Shown: piece after piece, positions 1 through 7,213 of the stretch
Position numbering within the stretch: position 1 is the stretch's first letter
Layout: every line of letters begins with the position of its first letter
Source of the DNA: Bacillota bacterium
GTDB taxonomy: Bacteria > Bacillota > Clostridia > Lachnospirales > Lachnospiraceae
Reading direction: 5' to 3'
DNA: 64,000 nucleotides
Assembly: GCA_023436065.1 (NCBI GenBank)
Contig: JAEZKU010000042.1
Location: 1 to 64,000, forward strand
Position numbers and translations under genes: made by a program
The notes under the pieces: generated by a model
What the model was told of the DNA's origin: nothing
What the model saw: only the letters and a program-made list of their open reading frames with translations
Databases searched by the model: none

Positions 1-6
1 TTTCAT
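1..6 (-). CDS. Start of a leftward gene leaving the window
   Basis: Only the first two codons (ATG AAA on the minus strand) are inside the window. The start is supported by a strong ribosome binding site, AAAGGAGGAG, about 7 bases before the ATG. Nothing can be said about the product. It would be transcribed divergently from dpaA. Confidence 0.5.
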
Positions 7-37
7 AATATATTCTCCTCCTTTTATGCTATATAAA

Positions 38-66
38 AAGGAAGTATATTAACCATACACTTCCTT
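38..66 (-). terminator. Leader hairpin with T-run before the leftward gene
   Basis: AAGGAAG pairs with CTTCCTT around a partly paired loop. On the minus strand the hairpin is followed by TTTTTATA. It lies upstream of the start codon at 6, and no leftward gene lies immediately to its right, so it may act as a leader attenuator rather than an end-of-gene terminator. Confidence 0.4.
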
Positions 67-285
67 AGTATATAAATTATACAGACATTCTAATACAAAA
101 GTGTATATTAGTCAAGACAAGAACTAATTTTATACATCTAAATCTCTATACTATTATGTACGATTTTGTCTTTTTTAGTCACAGAAATACTTTTTCGTTT
201 GATTTTAGTGAGAAATGTCTATATTTGTTATACATTCACATTTTGCATATGCATTCATATAATGTGGCATAAAGGAGTGAAATAT

Positions 286-1161
286 ATGTCCTCAGGGTAT
301 GAAATCGGAATATTCGGCGGAGACAACCGTCAGGTCTTTATGGCAGCTTCCTTTCTAAAGAAGGGCTTTTCTATAGCCGCTTACGGTACAATTGTGCCGA
401 TAATTCATGAAAACTGTACTATGCTTTCCTCGCTTACTGAATTATTTGAACAATGTAGTCTACTCATCGGCCCGATCCCAATGTCCCGGGATGGGATAAC
501 TATTTATGCTGATCCTGCAGCTGAGGATATGACTTTGGCGAATGTATCAAGCCATTTAGCAGCTGATCACCTTTTGTTTGCAGGTGTCATTCCTCCTTTT
601 ATCACTGAGCTCTGCGTAACCAAAGGCATATACTGTTATGATTTGATGAAGGATGAGCGCATCACTGTCCTGAATGCCATAGCAACAGCAGAAGGAGCTA
701 TTATGGAAGCAATTGCAGCAAGTGACACCAACCTTCACGGCAGCAAGTGCCTGATCCTTGGTTATGGACGCTGTGCAAAGGTTCTTGCAGCTAAGTTGAA
801 AGCTCTTGATGCCCATGTCCTTGTGGCTGCACGTTCCCGGGAGGCCCTAGCTTGTGCCGAGGCTTCCGGTCTGTCGACTATTACTTTGCCCTATATGAAA
901 TGTGTTCTATCCTCTTGTCAGTATATATTTAATACAATTCCCTCCCTTATTCTTACGAAAGATTGTCTGGAGTATGCAGACCAGAATGTCACCATCATTG
1001 ACATTGCCTCTGCACCCGGAGGGGTGGATTTTGCCTACGCTAAGGAACGAAAGCTAAATGCAAAATTATGTCTCGGCCTTCCCGGTAAGGTAGCGCCCAG
1101 GACATCTGCCGACATATTAGTGACAGAAATCTGTACGCTTATCAAAGAAAGAAGTGATTAA
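286..1161 (+). CDS. dpaA: Dipicolinate synthase subunit A
   Basis: Oxidoreductase-like subunit of dipicolinate synthase (SpoVFA/DpaA), which with DpaB makes the pyridine-2,6-dicarboxylate packed into the spore core; expression is expected in the mother cell. The 291-residue protein has an N-terminal alpha/beta part starting MSSGYEIGIFGGDNRQ and a dinucleotide-binding loop of the form LGYGRCAKVLA in the second half. The start at 286 is preferred because AAAGGAGTG precedes it; the longer reading frame upstream has no such signal. dpaB follows with no gap, which is the standard operon. CATATAAT-like sequence at about 254-262 could be a sporulation-sigma -10 element, but this is only suggestive. 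Confidence 0.9.
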   Translation: MSSGYEIGIFGGDNRQVFMAASFLKKGFSIAAYGTIVPIIHENCTMLSSLTELFEQCSLLIGPIPMSRDGITIYADPAAEDMTLANVSSHLAADHLLFAGVIPPFITELCVTKGIYCYDLMKDERITVLNAIATAEGAIMEAIAASDTNLHGSKCLILGYGRCAKVLAAKLKALDAHVLVAARSREALACAEASGLSTITLPYMKCVLSSCQYIFNTIPSLILTKDCLEYADQNVTIIDIASAPGGVDFAYAKERKLNAKLCLGLPGKVAPRTSADILVTEICTLIKERSD

Positions 1162-1749
1162 ATGACCCTCAGCGGAAAGAAAATCGGAGTAGCCCTAACA
1201 GGCTCCTATTGTACGTATGATCAAGTCTTCCCTCAGATAGAACGTCTGGTGCAGGAGAAGGCGGAAGTTTACACCATCTTTTCTGACCGTTCGCAGATTA
1301 CGGATACCAGATTTGGAAAAGCGAACGATTTTATGAAGAAAGCAGAAGCAATCACAGGAAAAGAACCGATCACAACCATCACAGAAGCAGAAAAAATTGG
1401 TCCCAACAATCTGCTTGATGTTGTAATAATAGCACCCTGTACAGGTAATTCCTTAGCAAAGCTTGCGCACGCCATCACTGATTCACCGGTATTGATGGCT
1501 GCCAAGTGCCAGCTTCGTAATAATAAACCAGTAGTATTGGCTATGGCAACCAACGATGCTTTAGGGAATAATTTAAATAACATAGGAATTCTTCTGAATA
1601 CAAAAAATATTTATTTTGTACCCTTTGGCCAGGATAATTACCAGAAAAAGCCCTTCTCCATGGTAGCTCATTTTGATCTGATGCTTCCTGCTCTGGAAGA
1701 GGCTTTGTCAGGAAGGCAGCTTCAGCCTATTGTTCTGGCTCCGAACTGA
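1162..1749 (+). CDS. dpaB: Dipicolinate synthase subunit B
   Basis: Flavoprotein-family subunit of dipicolinate synthase (SpoVFB/DpaB), 195 residues, the usual size. The N-terminus (GKKIGVALTGSYCTYDQV) and the middle motif APCTGNSLAKLAHAITDSPV are typical of this flavin/Rossmann-like family. It starts directly after the dpaA stop, so the two are translationally close. Their presence indicates a spore-forming organism. Bases 1750-1811 to the next gene hold only a short spacer and the asnB ribosome binding site. Confidence 0.9.
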   Translation: MTLSGKKIGVALTGSYCTYDQVFPQIERLVQEKAEVYTIFSDRSQITDTRFGKANDFMKKAEAITGKEPITTITEAEKIGPNNLLDVVIIAPCTGNSLAKLAHAITDSPVLMAAKCQLRNNKPVVLAMATNDALGNNLNNIGILLNTKNIYFVPFGQDNYQKKPFSMVAHFDLMLPALEEALSGRQLQPIVLAPN

Positions 1750-1811
1750 TTCATTGTATCCTATCAGGTTGTAACAACAGGTTACTGTTTTCATAAGAAT
1801 GGAGGGCACCT

Positions 1812-3077
1812 ATGTGTGGAATTGCCGGTTTCTGTAACACTTCCGAGGATTATACCAAAAATTATACCAAATGGCACCATATACTGTATAAGATGAGACA
1901 GGTCTTAGCGCATCGCGGACCTGATGATGAGGGGGAACTGCTTGCTGAGCAAATCGGGATGGCTCATACCAGGCTTTCTATCATTGATATCAATCGCGGC
2001 CATCAGCCAATGACAAAACAGAAGTTCGGCAATTCCTATACCATCGTCTATAACGGAGAGCTATACAACACCGCAGAGCTTCGGGAGCAATTGATCCGAA
2101 TGGGATATCTCTTTAAGACGTACACGGATACCGAGGTTATCCTAACCGGTTTTATGGCTTTCGGAAGTGAATTTGTAAAGGAATTGAATGGCATCTTTTC
2201 CTTTGGGATATGGGATGAGAACAGTCACGTTCTGTATCTGGCCCGCGACCGCTTCGGTGTGAAGCCCCTGTTCTATACCGTGATCGATCACACGATTGTA
2301 TTTGGTTCCGAGATCAAGGCATTGTTCGAATATCCCGGAATAAAACCACGTGTGACCAGAGAAGGTCTATGTGAGATCTTCGGCCTGGGGCCTGCCAAGA
2401 CTTATGGAAAAGGAGTTTTTAAAGACGTCTATGAGGTACTGGCCGGTAATATCATAACCTTCGATTCCGAAGGACTGAAACAGGAGACCTACTGGAGTCT
2501 CGACAGCAGGCCTCATGAGGACAGCTATCAGGAGACCGTTGAAAAGACTTCTTTCCTATTATATGATGCAGTAAAACGACAGATGATATCGGATATCCCT
2601 ATCTGCACCCTTCTGTCCGGTGGCGTGGATTCCAGCCTGGTAACTGCAATCTGCGCCCAGGTTCGAAGGGAAACTGGGGATAGTCTGAGAACCTATTCCT
2701 TTGATTTTATGGATAATGCGAAGCACTTTCAATCTAATTTCTTTCAGCCCACCCAGGATCGCCCCTATGTCGATATCATGGTGAAACACGTAGGAAGCGA
2801 CCATACCTATCTCGAATGCAGCAACGCAGACCTTTTGGATCATCTTTATCCCTCCGTGGACGCCCGGGATCTCCCCAATATGGCAGATGTGGAGGCCTCA
2901 CTGCTTTACTTCTGTAAAAAGGTCGCCGCGGAAACCAAGGTTGCTTTAAGCGGAGAATGTGCCGATGAAATCAAACACACATGTTATACCCTATGTTATC
3001 ATTGTGCAATATTACCTATTATAATAAGAAGTTTCTCCCTTTTGCCAACTTCACAATTCAGATCAGCTGTGATATGA
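1812..3077 (+). pseudogene. asnB: Asparagine synthetase, N-terminal fragment cut by prophage
   Basis: Glutamine-hydrolysing asparagine synthetase. The N-terminal Cys2 nucleophile (MCGIAGF) and complete class II glutaminase domain are present, followed by the ATP-pyrophosphatase loop SGGVDSS near residue 269. Authentic AsnB sequence ends at Ile387 (ECADEI, base 2972). The next 34 codons are prophage DNA and run to a stop at 3077. The missing half of the synthetase domain begins at 44538 in the same frame (FGGYPW...). The lysogen should therefore make a glutaminase domain with half a synthetase domain, unlikely to be an active synthetase. It is an insertion product, not ordinary decay: no other lesion is seen. 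Confidence 0.93.
2957..2972. other. attL core
   Basis: The 16 bases ATGTGCCGATGAAATC are identical to those at 44522-44537. Bases on both sides differ between the two copies. In AsnB these bases span the end of the Glu codon and then encode Cys-Ala-Asp-Glu-Ile, part of the conserved synthetase motif. Confidence 0.9.
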
Positions 3078-3123
3078 TAATCACATGGAAAATAGTAAAG
3101 AACAATAGAATTACTAGAATGAA

Positions 3124-3158
3124 GAACCCCCGGAGCAACATGGCCGGGGCTTTCTTTT
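3124..3158 (+). terminator. Terminator at prophage left end
   Basis: CCCCGG and CCGGGG form a 6-bp GC stem around a 10-base loop, followed by CTTTCTTTT. It would stop transcription coming rightward from the asnB promoter before the prophage cargo gene. Confidence 0.75.
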
Positions 3159-3185
3159 GACAAAATATGCTAATAGGTATATAAT
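3157..3185 (+). promoter_or_regulatory. Consensus promoter for the Big2 cargo gene
   Basis: TTGACA, a 17-base spacer and TATAAT, a full sigma-A consensus, lie 32 bases before the start at 3218. No operator matching the phage repressor sites is seen, so expression in the lysogen is likely constitutive. Confidence 0.85.
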
Positions 3186-3217
3186 GGTAATACATTACAA
3201 ATGAAAGGGTGGTAATC

Positions 3218-4090
3218 ATGAAAAGAATATTAAGTTTACTATTAGCTTTAACATTATTAATCTCTCTTGCTCCCGCGCAGACAGCCAGCGCTGCTGTAAA
3301 GCTTAATAAAACAAAACTGACTTTAAACGAGGGAAGTAGTTACTCTCTGAAGGTAACTGGTATCAAGGGTTCAATAACATGGTCATCCGATGATAAAAAT
3401 GTGGCTACTGTATCTTCCAGGGGAAAAGTGACCGCAGTTAGTGCAGGAACGGCAACCATCACAGCAAAAGTCGATAGTAAGTCATACGCCTGTGACGTAA
3501 TAGTAAAAGAAGCTTTTAATGTCAAGAAAGCTATAGAAAATATCGACGCTCAGCTAGATGATACCGGAAAGGGTATAGTCGCTGTACTCGAAAATAATTA
3601 TACGTTTCATATGAGTGTTGTCGCTACTGTTGTTTATTATGATGCAAGTGGTAATATGATCGGAAAATCATCAAATGATAATTACTATTTCGAAAAAAAC
3701 AGAAAATGCGCTTTCTTCTTTTATGGTCCGACCGATAGTGATTATAATAATATTCCTTATGACACTTACGATATTAACTATACAGTTGAACCAGTCACTA
3801 GAATGAAGAGCAGCATTGCATCAATAAAAACTAAAGCAAATATTGGGGCAGACAATGTAATGGTAGAAGTTGCGAACAGCGGGAACCAGTCACCGGAATA
3901 CACGAAAATAAGTGTCGTATTCTATAAAGATGGTAATGCCATATATAGTGAATATCGATATGCTGAAGTGAAGAGCCCAGGAAGCATTGATTATCTCGAA
4001 TTCTCATTTCCCCACGATGACAATTATGATACAATACGAATCGATAGCTATGAAGTTTATGTGAATGAGTCTTATTCTTATACATGGTAA
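3218..4090 (+). CDS. Secreted Big2-domain protein, probable lysogenic-conversion gene
   Basis: A 290-residue protein with a clear signal peptide (MKRILSLLLALTLLISLAP..., cleavage probably after an A-x-A near residue 26). An Ig-like Big2 domain follows (ITWSSDDKNVATVSSRGKVTA, then AGTATITAK). The remaining ~190 residues look beta-rich and resemble FxLYD-type extracellular domains; function is not recognised. ATG 3218 is chosen because GAAAGGGTGG precedes it. The gene is rightward, against the neighbouring late operon, has its own consensus promoter and sits next to attL. That is the typical place and design of a moron exported to the cell surface or medium. Confidence 0.8.
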   Translation: MKRILSLLLALTLLISLAPAQTASAAVKLNKTKLTLNEGSSYSLKVTGIKGSITWSSDDKNVATVSSRGKVTAVSAGTATITAKVDSKSYACDVIVKEAFNVKKAIENIDAQLDDTGKGIVAVLENNYTFHMSVVATVVYYDASGNMIGKSSNDNYYFEKNRKCAFFFYGPTDSDYNNIPYDTYDINYTVEPVTRMKSSIASIKTKANIGADNVMVEVANSGNQSPEYTKISVVFYKDGNAIYSEYRYAEVKSPGSIDYLEFSFPHDDNYDTIRIDSYEVYVNESYSYTW

Positions 4091-4095
4091 ATATG

Positions 4096-4146
4096 AAAAT
4101 CCTCCTGAGCAACTTCATATTTTGACCATACAGGAGGTTAGGATTT
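4096..4146 (+). terminator. Hairpin after the Big2 gene
   Basis: AAATCCTCCTG pairs imperfectly with CAGGAGG...GGATTT across a 26-base loop just after the stop codon. The T-run is weak, so activity as a terminator is uncertain. Confidence 0.4.
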
Positions 4147-4214
4147 CAGACATGCTATTAACCGTAAATTAATCTGCGACTTAAATCTGCTGACGATTCA
4201 AAGCGTAGACAATA

Positions 4215-4243
4215 AAAACACCCCGGCCAGTGATGACCGGGGT
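4215..4243 (-). terminator. Terminator of the leftward late operon
   Basis: ACCCCGG/CCGGGGT stem. Read leftward it is followed by GTTTTTATTG. It is positioned to end the lysis transcript just after the amidase gene. Confidence 0.75.
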
Positions 4244-4250
4244 TACATTT

Positions 4251-4268
4251 TGTTTCGACGTCGAAACA
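4251..4268. repeat. 18-bp perfect palindrome, copy 1 (parS-like)
   Basis: TGTTTCGACGTCGAAACA, identical to the copy at 31567-31584. It lies between the amidase stop codon and the late terminator. It resembles the ParB site parS (TGTTTCACGTGAAACA) with a G/C pair added on either side of the central ACGT. Function is inferred only. Confidence 0.8.
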
Positions 4269-4272
4269 GCAT

Positions 4273-4980
4273 CTAAATTTTATCCGTTATAACCGTTGAC
4301 TCATACCCTAAGGACTTCAACCTCGTCCTCGCCTTATTTGCTTCATCCCTGGTTTCATATTCTCCGACCAGTAACCGGTACACAGTCTTTACCTCTGGTA
4401 CATACTTGACTCCAAGATAATCGCAAATGCCCTTCGCATGTTCAACGGCAACCTCTTTTTGAAAGTTCTTATCAATCATCAGCAGAGCTTCTCGCTTATT
4501 ATCCATGAAGCCGTTTTCCGAGAGTACGGCCGGCATCTTTGTCTCGCGGAGTACATGGAAATTGCTTTCGATTATACCGCGATCGATCTGATCTGTTCCC
4601 AGGACAAGATACTTATGTATGCATTCGGCAAGCTTCTTGCTTTTCGCTGATCCAGGATAGATATGGATTGAGTGACCACTCGGGTCCTTTCCGGCGAAAG
4701 TTCCGTCCAGGGCATTGTAATGGATTGACACATACAAATCTGCCTTTGCATCATTTGCAGCCTTTACTCTGGACGACAGAGAGGTATCTGCATCCGTCGG
4801 AGCTACCAGAAGAGTGTTAATGCCGCACCGTTTAAGCTCATCGTCGAGATAGGCCACCACGGCACGGTTAAATTCATTTTCTTTGATTATCCTATTGTTT
4901 AATTCCGGGATCGGAGGGGTTTCTTTCCCGGCTGTTTTCATGCCGTGCCCATCATCAAGGGCGACTAAGTATTTAGCCAT
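4273..4980 (-). CDS. N-acetylmuramoyl-L-alanine amidase (endolysin) with SPOR-like tail
   Basis: Phage endolysin, about 235 residues. The N-terminal Amidase_3 domain starts MAKYLVALDDGHG, where the His is a zinc ligand. Further zinc and catalytic positions are in NEFNRAVV, VSIHYNALDG and LSENGFM. The C-terminal ~40 residues (YRLLVGEYETRDEANKARTR) resemble a SPOR peptidoglycan-binding repeat. Start 4980 is preferred over the longer frame because AAAGGTG lies just upstream and the protein then begins at the conserved domain edge. It overlaps the holin stop by 8 bases, a holin-lysin cassette that would release progeny. Confidence 0.9.
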   Translation of the reverse strand: MAKYLVALDDGHGMKTAGKETPPIPELNNRIIKENEFNRAVVAYLDDELKRCGINTLLVAPTDADTSLSSRVKAANDAKADLYVSIHYNALDGTFAGKDPSGHSIHIYPGSAKSKKLAECIHKYLVLGTDQIDRGIIESNFHVLRETKMPAVLSENGFMDNKREALLMIDKNFQKEVAVEHAKGICDYLGVKYVPEVKTVYRLLVGEYETRDEANKARTRLKSLGYESTVITDKI

Positions 4981-5449
4981 TCTTATCACCTTTATCCTTA
5001 TCAATCTTGATATAATCATCAATAATCTTCTGCACAATTTTGCCTAAGTTAATACTAAATCCCTTCTTTACCTGGATCATTGCACCTACCATCCAATCAG
5101 GCCAAGGCACCCCAATCAGAGCTGTGTTTTCAATAATTGATGCTCCGTTGCATAGGCAGAACCAGATCGTAAATATATTTCTAAGTAAATCAGCTTTCCC
5201 GAGTGCCTTATCCACTAGAACCATTAGGGCAATAACTGCAAATATTACTGCCTTATTCACAAGACCCCAGAACAATAACGAGCTAGAGAAGTTTTTCTGT
5301 TTAAATCCCTTTGCAGCTCCGAATATCACATCAAATACCGCAAGCCAAATGAGCAATGTCATGAGCTTATCAAAGCCTCCAAGTGCCGAAGCAAAGAAGC
5401 CGCCGATCACCGTTACCGCAATCTTTACCACATAAATTGTTTTTTCCAT
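4973..5449 (-). CDS. Phage holin
   Basis: A 158-residue membrane protein with about four hydrophobic segments (for example VKIAVTVIGGFFASALGG, LLIWLAVFDVIFGAAKGF, AVIFAVIALMVLVD). It ends in a charged Lys/Asp-rich tail. The arrangement and position immediately before the amidase match the toxin-secretion/phage-lysis holin family (Phage_holin_4). It would form the membrane lesions that let the amidase reach the wall. A terminator-like hairpin lies upstream at about 5481-5500. Confidence 0.85.
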   Translation of the reverse strand: MEKTIYVVKIAVTVIGGFFASALGGFDKLMTLLIWLAVFDVIFGAAKGFKQKNFSSSLLFWGLVNKAVIFAVIALMVLVDKALGKADLLRNIFTIWFCLCNGASIIENTALIGVPWPDWMVGAMIQVKKGFSINLGKIVQKIIDDYIKIDKDKGDKNG

Positions 5450-5480
5450 TTCTCTACCTTCCTTCTTATTATTATATTAA

Positions 5481-5500
5481 AAAAGAGCCTTGCGGCTCCA
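5481..5500 (-). terminator. Hairpin between tail and lysis modules
   Basis: GAGCC-TTGC-GGCTC stem-loop. Read leftward it is followed by TTTTTT. It would partly separate the lysis genes from the tail transcript. Confidence 0.65.
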
Positions 5501-5543
5501 TCTTCTTCGCCAGGCTATGAGTGATTACCCATAGCCTTTTCTG

Positions 5544-5735
5544 TTATTCAGTTACGATGCAATCAGCATAACCATCGAGCGCAAGAATGCTGTCAACATC
5601 CTCTTTAAATCTTGCATATCGAGCAGCGTTCGTACCGGCAATAAACCATGATCTGTACTTGTCCTGTCCTGCCTGCAAGCTGATCTTTCTTGCATCTTCA
5701 ATCGACATTACGATAAATCCTACCATCTTATCCAT
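5544..5735 (-). CDS. Small phage protein between tail and lysis genes
   Basis: About 63 residues, rich in Ala, Asp and Arg, with no recognised domain. GGAGAAGAGGTG precedes the ATG. Its position between tail-fibre genes and holin is typical for small tail-associated or lysis-accessory proteins, but no function can be assigned. Confidence 0.6.
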   Translation of the reverse strand: MDKMVGFIVMSIEDARKISLQAGQDKYRSWFIAGTNAARYARFKEDVDSILALDGYADCIVTE

Positions 5736-5750
5736 CACCTCTTCTCCTTT

Positions 5751-6131
5751 CTATATTCCCTCTGTCATAAGCCATTCAACCGCTGAGAATGTTACTTCTG
5801 TACGATTGATGTTATTTGCCAGTTGGTTGCTAATTTGATTAAGTAATTTTTCTACGGCATCTGTGCTGAGCGTGACAGTATAGGTGCCGTTTTCAATATC
5901 CTTTGCCATGCCTTTTAACGATACACAGTCGGCATATGTAACAAGCACATCACCGGATTCTGATAAGTACTGGATAGTACTGTAATTCTCAGGGTCTAAA
6001 AATATGGCTTCGATTTCTGCATAGGTGAGTTCTGATGCAAAAATAAAGCTCAATTTCTTCTCTGATGCGGCAATACCCATAACGGCAAGATCAAATTCAG
6101 TACCGTTTGATAATTTGATTTTTTCTGACAT
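5751..6131 (-). CDS. Phage tail-associated hypothetical protein
   Basis: A 126-residue protein beginning MSEKIKLSNGTEFDLAVMGI, with a predicted mixed alpha/beta start and a helical second half (VEKLLNQISNQLANNINRTEV). The opening, KIKLSNGTEFD, is common in short tail-region proteins of clostridial phages. Function is unknown; position suggests the baseplate or host-contact region. Confidence 0.65.
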   Translation of the reverse strand: MSEKIKLSNGTEFDLAVMGIAASEKKLSFIFASELTYAEIEAIFLDPENYSTIQYLSESGDVLVTYADCVSLKGMAKDIENGTYTVTLSTDAVEKLLNQISNQLANNINRTEVTFSAVEWLMTEGI

Positions 6132-6153
6132 CTAATTACTCCTTTCATCGCGA

Positions 6154-7212
6154 CTATGCGATCTTCAAAAACAGTTTAGCCTTTATCATATTACCTACGG
6201 TATAACACCCCATCGAATTTGGATAGGCACCGTCTAACCCACTAGTATTGTACATTCGTCCAAACAAAAATACTGCGTACTCACTACTCTTAGACAGTAT
6301 CCATCCATATTGCCTATCTGTGGTATAGATAGTACCCGATGATGTATATATCTCCAAGCTTGATTTTTTTGAATTTAATTGGCTTATCCAGTCCGTTGCC
6401 AATGTTACCCCTAATGCTGTAGCTATTTTTTCAGCATCAAGCCCGAATGTAAATTTAGTTCCGTCGGTGATTGTCGATGCGGTTATGTTGCCGTCAATAT
6501 CAATCTCAACAGTCTTATTTGGATACTTTTTAGCTACGAGACGGCATGGAATATTTATCGTCCCTCCCGCTGCTATACTAGATCCAATGTCAGCAAATGC
6601 ACCTATAGTCGCAACGGTATTATTACTTAACGTATTAATATCCTGTGCCAGTCCATAAGTCACCGCACTGGACGGTACTTTAGCGGTGTTATTGACAGCC
6701 GTAGTCTGGATGATATCAGAGGTATTAACCTTACCGGATAGAGCTGCTTTAAGCTCGTTGATTGCACCGGTTATTGTCTGAGCCGTAGTGGTTAAAGCAG
6801 TGGTACTGATAAAGGAGAAAAACTTTTTGATCTTGCCGAATAAAGTAGCGTGAGTTTCACCAGTGGCTATGTTTGCTAATGTAGAAGCCTCGGTAAATGC
6901 CACGGTATTACTTGCGCTGTCTCCTGTCTTATCAAGCTTGTCAGATTGCAGAGCAGAGATATTTGATAGGATATTCGTCAACTCGCTCGGATCATTATCC
7001 AGGTCTGCAATCAGCTGCTGCAATGCTGCAAATGCTTCCGGGGATGCGTCGAGTATAGTTTGTAGCTCCTCGATTGTGGCTGCCTTTTTAACTTGTCCGG
7101 GAGCATAGCAATAATAAAACTCTCCTGTGTCAGTTGTGACGCATGCCTCTCTCGGTTTTAGTTTGCTTTTAACTAATAGGCTACTGATGCCACCTCTTAA
7201 TTGTATCGCCAT
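6154..7212 (-). CDS. Putative tail fibre / receptor-contact protein
   Basis: A 352-residue protein that starts MAIQLRGGISSLLVKSKLKPRE. A phage-fibre adaptor-like beginning is followed by helical, Thr/Ser-rich repeats (LQSDKLDKTGDSASNTVAF, ITGAINELKAALSGKVNTSD) typical of trimeric fibre shafts. The C-terminal beta-rich region ends with a Tyr/Gly-rich stretch. Start 7212 has GGAGGTGGAT upstream; the gene overlaps the stop of the preceding tail-tip gene. Probably binds the cell surface together with that protein. Confidence 0.7.
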   Translation of the reverse strand: MAIQLRGGISSLLVKSKLKPREACVTTDTGEFYYCYAPGQVKKAATIEELQTILDASPEAFAALQQLIADLDNDPSELTNILSNISALQSDKLDKTGDSASNTVAFTEASTLANIATGETHATLFGKIKKFFSFISTTALTTTAQTITGAINELKAALSGKVNTSDIIQTTAVNNTAKVPSSAVTYGLAQDINTLSNNTVATIGAFADIGSSIAAGGTINIPCRLVAKKYPNKTVEIDIDGNITASTITDGTKFTFGLDAEKIATALGVTLATDWISQLNSKKSSLEIYTSSGTIYTTDRQYGWILSKSSEYAVFLFGRMYNTSGLDGAYPNSMGCYTVGNMIKAKLFLKIA

Positions 7213-7213
7213 A

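Noticed and set aside
1812..3077. asnB as an ordinary frameshift or nonsense pseudogene
   Set aside because: The break coincides exactly with a direct repeat and the rest of the gene follows in frame beyond the prophage.
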